15,205 bases of DNA from Bacillota bacterium (lineage in GTDB: Bacteria > Bacillota > Clostridia > Oscillospirales > Ruminococcaceae). This document shows, piece after piece, positions 14,965 through 15,205 of this stretch; the first letter of the stretch is position 1; every line of letters starts with the position of its first letter. The position numbers and the translations under genes were made by a program. Under the pieces are notes generated by a model. The model did no database searches, was not told where the DNA came from, and was given only the letters and a program-made list of their open reading frames with translations. The stretch is taken from positions 1 to 15,205 of the forward strand of contig JAEZDF010000050.1 in assembly GCA_023429685.1 (NCBI GenBank), in the 5' to 3' direction.

Positions 14965-14975
14965 TTGCTATGCCA
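14960..14975 (-). promoter_or_regulatory. Sigma-54-like -24/-12 promoter candidate for nifH
   Basis: On the minus strand TGGCATAGCAAATGCA keeps the invariant GG-N10-GC spacing and matches 9 of 12 specified positions of TGGCACG-N4-TTGCA. The start would be near 14950, leaving the leader hairpin in the mRNA. A TGT-N10-ACA element (the NifA-type activator motif) lies about 20 bases upstream, at 14994-15009, but that is closer than usual. The site overlaps the start region of the sigma-A-like promoter at 14978-15006. No activator gene is in the window. Confidence 0.35.
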
Positions 14976-14977
14976 TA

Positions 14978-15006
14978 AGTATAAATGATTAACCTGTGCT
15001 TCACAA
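14978..15006 (-). promoter_or_regulatory. Sigma-A-type promoter candidate for the nif operon
   Basis: On the minus strand TTGTGA (15001-15006), a 17-base spacer and TATACT (14978-14983) match the housekeeping consensus at 4 of 6 and 5 of 6 positions with ideal spacing. The start would be near 14971, about 120 bases before nifH. It is the best such match on this strand in the region upstream of nifH. The inverted repeat at 15001-15021 overlaps its -35. Confidence 0.6.
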
Positions 15007-15021
15007 TACATCGGATTGTAA
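15001..15021. promoter_or_regulatory. Inverted repeat over the nif -35 (operator candidate)
   Basis: On the minus strand TTACAAT-N7-ATTGTGA is a 7-7-7 inverted repeat with 6 of 7 arm positions matching, and one arm is the -35 hexamer. A protein bound here would block RNA polymerase. It contains a TGTAA half site reminiscent of GlnR/TnrA, but the second half does not fit TGTNA-N7-TNACA. The regulator is unknown. Confidence 0.4.
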
Positions 15022-15046
15022 AATGATGGCCATTTCCAGAATTAAG

Positions 15047-15058
15047 AACTGTGCAGTT
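15047..15058. promoter_or_regulatory. Small palindrome AACTG-N2-CAGTT in the upstream region
   Basis: AACTGTGCAGTT is a 5-2-5 inverted repeat about 40 bases upstream of the nif -35 and about 25 bases from the -35 of the divergent plus-strand promoter. Its position between two promoters suits a shared regulator, but a repeat this short can occur by chance. Confidence 0.25.
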
Positions 15059-15081
15059 TAGACATTTTTTTACCCCTCCTC

Positions 15082-15109
15082 TTGACGGAGGAAACAAAAC
15101 GGCTATACT
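15082..15109 (+). promoter_or_regulatory. Plus-strand promoter candidate (divergent transcript)
   Basis: TTGACG (15082-15087), a 16-base spacer and TATACT (15104-15109) match the sigma-A consensus at 5 of 6 positions each, the best promoter by sequence in the window. A CCTCC-N7-GGAGG inverted repeat (15075-15091) overlaps the -35. Transcription would start near 15116 and run into the hairpin at 15140-15182. The window ends with GGAAAGGAT, which could be the ribosome site of a plus-strand gene just beyond the edge. Confidence 0.5.
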
Positions 15110-15139
15110 GAGATATAATTAAGTATACCATGTAGCATG

Positions 15140-15182
15140 CAAAGGGGCATATCGGTACGAACAGTATCGGTATGCCCCTTTG
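15140..15182 (+). terminator. Long hairpin downstream of the plus-strand promoter
   Basis: A 19-bp stem (15140-15158 with 15164-15182) closes on a GAACA loop. Its two imperfect pairs (15152/15170 and 15155/15167) are G-U wobbles in a plus-strand RNA but A-C mismatches in a minus-strand RNA, so it is best read as plus-strand. TTTGTGTTGTG follows, a weak T-tract. It could be a leader attenuator, the end of a short RNA, or a terminator for a gene from the right. Confidence 0.55.
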
Positions 15183-15205
15183 TGTTGTGCGCTTGCGGAA
15201 AGGAT

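Noticed and set aside
15017..15033. GlnR/TnrA site near the nif promoter
   Set aside because: Only the TGTAA half is present; the second half at the required 7-base spacing reads GCCAT, not TNACA.
15037..15060. 7-codon ORF (MSKLHSS) on the minus strand after an AGGAGGGG-like site
   Set aside because: The ribosome-site-like bases are part of the CCTCC/GGAGG inverted repeat of the divergent promoter, it lies upstream of the nif promoter candidates, and no own promoter is convincing.

Overview
The window is almost entirely one molybdenum-nitrogenase operon, read on the minus strand (right to left). It ends in a molybdate transporter and is followed by the start of an encapsulin (protein nanocompartment) operon. 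Several traits point to an anaerobic Clostridia-type Firmicute: nifI1/nifI2 between nifH and nifD, a nifN-nifB fusion, a homocitrate synthase split into nifV-omega and nifV-alpha, a Clostridium pasteurianum-like [2Fe-2S] ferredoxin, a NifD with the clostridial insertion, and strong AGGAGG ribosome binding sites. The GC-rich codons argue against C. pasteurianum itself. I cannot name a genus.

Layout in transcription order: promoter and structured leader (about 14849-15021), nifH, nifI1, nifI2, nifD, a possible 35-codon small ORF, nifK, nifE, nifN-B, fdx, nifV-omega, nifV-alpha, modA, modB, modC, then an intrinsic-terminator-like hairpin (852-888). A separate promoter at 785-813 then drives an encapsulated-ferritin gene (348-719) and an encapsulin gene cut by the left edge (1-320). 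At the right edge a plus-strand promoter and a long hairpin probably belong to a divergent transcript.

The parts fit together as follows. NifH and NifDK are the two catalytic components. NifI1 and NifI2 are PII-like proteins that inhibit NifDK according to nitrogen status. NifB (with a NifX-like tail) and NifEN build the cofactor precursor. The NifV pair makes homocitrate, ModABC imports molybdate, and the ferredoxin is a likely electron or partner protein for the MoFe protein. nifU, nifS, nifA and nrpR are not in the window. The encapsulin/EncFtn pair would store and oxidise iron, plausibly useful next to an iron-hungry, oxygen-sensitive enzyme.

The less ordinary signals are mostly in the spaces between genes. 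They include a terminator-like hairpin inside the nifH leader, overlapping sigma-A-like and sigma-54-like promoter candidates, and a well-placed small ORF that fills the nifD-nifK gap. There are also two stacked hairpins between nifK and nifE, further hairpins at other junctions, and palindromes upstream of the encapsulin operon.
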